This document shows, piece after piece, positions 63,101-64,000 of a DNA stretch of 64,000 nt. The notes beneath the pieces are model-generated. The model was not told the DNA's origin. It saw only the letters and a list, made by a program, of their open reading frames with translations, and ran no database searches. This DNA is from an uncultured Prevotellaceae bacterium (GTDB taxonomy: Bacteria; Bacteroidota; Bacteroidia; Bacteroidales; Bacteroidaceae): the NCBI GenBank assembly GCA_902761905.1, contig CACWMK010000002.1, positions 1-64,000 on the forward strand, given 5' to 3'. The position numbers and the translations under genes are program-made. Position 1 is the first letter of the stretch. Every line of letters begins with the position of its first letter.

Positions 63101-63541
63101 GTTTACCCATACGGTGATAGAGCCATCCTCGTTCTCAACGATAGTGCTATCAACAGGCATATAGGTGGATGGACGATGGTGCTGAGGCCAGTTAAACTCT
63201 ATACCACCGCTAATCCAAGGACCTGCCAAGCCTACCAATGCGGGCTTGATAACGTGGTTGTAATATACAAAGTGGCGCTGCTTAATCTTATCGTAAGCCA
63301 TCTGCACACGGCCACCCAGTTCGGGCAGAATCATCACTTTGATATATTCGTTCTCGATATAAACAGCTTTGTACTCTTTATCTACTTTTTCGTCGCTCAT
63401 AGACTCAATGACGGGGTAGGGATACACTACGCCACTTGAGCCTTGATACACACGTTTCTCTAAGAATATCGGGTTTTTCTCTGGCTTTCCCACCTCATAG
63501 GTTGGGATAGTCACCATTTCTCTCCAAGCTTTTACTGACAT
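60191..63541 (-). CDS. DUF5107-TPR protein
   Basis: The 1116-residue protein has no signal peptide. An N-terminal DUF5107 region (about 30-350) looks like a galactose-mutarotase-type beta-sandwich. Marks are LPELGGRVQMAYDK, GIEFNWPQHHRPS and FLWWANPAVEVND. About 700 residues of TPR repeats follow (pattern A-L-x-Y-x-x-G-x-x-x-x-K-A, for example MGEHEKALKYLEEVEKL). Proteins of this build are common in plant-glycan loci of Bacteroidota and are thought to act on or sense oligosaccharides in the cytoplasm, but I know of no settled activity. It lies 26 bases after the MFS gene and overlaps GH35, so all three are one operon. Confidence 0.85.
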   Translation of the reverse strand: MSVKAWREMVTIPTYEVGKPEKNPIFLEKRVYQGSSGVVYPYPVIESMSDEKVDKEYKAVYIENEYIKVMILPELGGRVQMAYDKIKQRHFVYYNHVIKPALVGLAGPWISGGIEFNWPQHHRPSTYMPVDSTIVENEDGSITVWVNEMERMFHQKGMAGFTLRPGCAYLEIQGRVSNRTNLPQTFLWWANPAVEVNDAYQSVFPPDINAVFDHGKRAVSSFPIATGTYYKMDYSAGVDISNYKNIFVPTSYMGVNSRYDFEGGYENDTKAGMLHVASHHYSPGKKQWTWGNGDFGRAWDRNLTDEATPEEMKQWHVDREGFRPYIELMAGVYTENQPDFAWLMPYEEKHFVQYFMPYREVGIVKQASKDFVMNIEQTDATHTTFKILATSKKTVRIILDDYDNNEYYNKVVTLSPEEVLVETIDTQDAQLSNMCLTIDRAENTRMCPLLEWHAEPDEIRPIPDAAEAALSPQDTKTIDQLYLTGLHLEQYRHATWSALDYYEEALRRDPQDYRCNMQMGLWYLRRARFDKAKGYLETAVKVQKRRNPNPYDGEALFYLGVVHKMKGINGIAYNYFWKSTWNKAWADAGYFEAACISMEGECWEEALDELNRALISNSHNHKARAMKAVVLRKLGRNDEALAWIKESYKIDPFNYVCMFEEHLLTGDNAPLDRMVELMHGNIYNYHETALDYVQAGLDEEPNLVLQTAVDHGVEESPLTYYYLAFVNGISKFSEYLTKAKEVAPDYCFPNRLEDAFILNSFCMLPFVKDGKAPYYLGCLYYDKRQYDLAVKYWERSAEIDANFPTVWRNLALARFNKQDRQDEALEYMEKAFHLDETDARMLMELDQLYKRLHKPHAERLAFLQKYPELIQQRDDLVLEEITLLNQTGSYEEAMRKLDAHTFHPWEGGEGKVPAQYQICRVELAKKAITDKDYEKAIKLLNECLEYPHHLGEGKLYGAQENDFYYLLGVAYDALGQNDKAIECWKEATKGPQEPAAAMYYNDAKPDKIFYQGLALYKLGHEGEAHGRFYKLINYGKQHIFEKQTMDYFAVSLPDLLIWEDSLDTKNEIHCKYMLALGYYGMGEHEKALKYLEEVEKLDNNHQGIQQFRSLINTSKK

Positions 63542-63567
63542 TGTATATAATTTTTAATGTTTCATGT

Positions 63568-64000
63568 TTAATCTTTCACTAGTTCGCGCTCAAGTTCTTC
63601 CAGGCTCTTTCCCTTTGTCTCTGGACAGTTGCGGAACAGGAAGATAAAGGCACAAATACAAATGCCGCTATATATCCAGAACGTACCACTACTACCTAGG
63701 GCGGCATTCATCGATGGGAACGAGAACGTAAGTGTGCAACAACCTACCCATAGTGCGAAAGTACATGTGGCCATAGCTATACCTCGAATGCGATTGGGAA
63801 ATATTTCGGCCAAAAGTGTCCAAGTAACAGGACCTAAGGTCATCGCATAGACTGAAATGGCTGCTACAACAAGAGCCACCATCAGAATGCCCGTCATACC
63901 CATGAAGTAGCAAGTGCCAAGTGTAAGATAGATCAGGCCTAACCCGCCTGCACCAATCAAAATCAATGTGCGACGTCCCCACTTTTCAATAGTATAGAGT
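63568..64000 (-). CDS. MFS sugar transporter (sugar porter type), 5' part outside window
   Basis: Only the last 144 or so codons are inside the window and the frame is open to base 64000. The visible part contains a sugar-porter motif, EKWGRRTLILIGAGGLG, four membrane segments, LAEIFPNRIRGIAMA (the P-x-R-x-R-G/A loop) and the C-terminal PETKGKSLEELE signature of the XylE/GLUT-like family. It would import a monosaccharide by proton symport. As the head of the MFS-DUF5107-GH35 operon it is likely to take up a sugar released by the neighbouring glycosidases, perhaps galactose, arabinose or xylose; the choice is inference. Confidence 0.9.
   Translation of the reverse strand, partial: LYTIEKWGRRTLILIGAGGLGLIYLTLGTCYFMGMTGILMVALVVAAISVYAMTLGPVTWTLLAEIFPNRIRGIAMATCTFALWVGCCTLTFSFPSMNAALGSSGTFWIYSGICICAFIFLFRNCPETKGKSLEELERELVKD

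Overview
The window reads as chromosomal DNA of a gut or rumen Bacteroidota, most likely Prevotellaceae (Prevotella, Segatella or Xylanibacter type). The grounds are the recurrent TAnnTTTG minus-7 promoter boxes, many SPI/SPII secreted proteins, an S46 dipeptidyl-peptidase, LruC-domain and BACON lipoproteins, a BspA-type repeat protein, and clusters of polysaccharide-degrading enzymes. I see no tRNA, rRNA, CRISPR array, IS element or phage gene. The pnp gene at the left edge and the MFS transporter gene at the right edge are cut by the window.

Layout. 1-5.4 kb: translation and RNA decay genes (pnp, then rplM-rpsI-rpsB-tsf behind a structured leader). rpsI carries a frame-breaking 23-nt shortfall. 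5.4-12.3 kb: sugar kinase, DEAD-box helicase, exported flavodoxin, lysozyme-like and unknown secreted proteins, LOG-family protein. 12.3-17.4 kb: leftward operon of an SpmAB-like membrane protein, a Wzx-type flippase and a DPP7-like peptidase. 17.4-24.5 kb: three LruC-type lipoproteins plus a small secreted protein with an internal duplication. 24.6-28.3 kb: GH3 glucosidase/xylosidase and CE1-like esterase operon preceded by phased TTTTGAACAA repeats. 28.4-36.7 kb: MgtC, acetyltransferase, SF1 helicase, pyridoxal kinase, pseudouridine synthase, divergent M1 aminopeptidase. 36.7-37.2 kb: non-coding segment full of palindromic tandem repeats. 37.2-45.1 kb: four-gene leftward operon of surface proteins (PEGA/beta-barrel, BACON/FN3 lipoprotein, beta-helix protein, BspA-like protein with C-terminal sorting tail). 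45.3-53.7 kb: purL, two half-size CHR transporters, GH105-DUF4861 and GH154. 53.7-64 kb: two GH30 enzymes, AraC regulator, GH35 beta-galactosidase, DUF5107-TPR protein and an MFS sugar transporter.

How they work together. The right-hand 14 kb looks like a carbohydrate-use region without SusC/SusD. Exported GH30, GH35, GH105 and GH154 enzymes would strip galactose and uronic acids from a pectic or arabinogalactan-like glycan, the MFS protein would import a released sugar, and the AraC protein would sense it. The GH3/CE1 operon suggests a second, hemicellulose-directed activity. The 37-45 kb operon is the best candidate for an uncharacterised surface assembly. Several genes (pdxK-like, LOG, GNAT, spmAB-like, SF1 helicase) have promoter boxes so close to the start codon that their mRNAs should be leaderless or nearly so.
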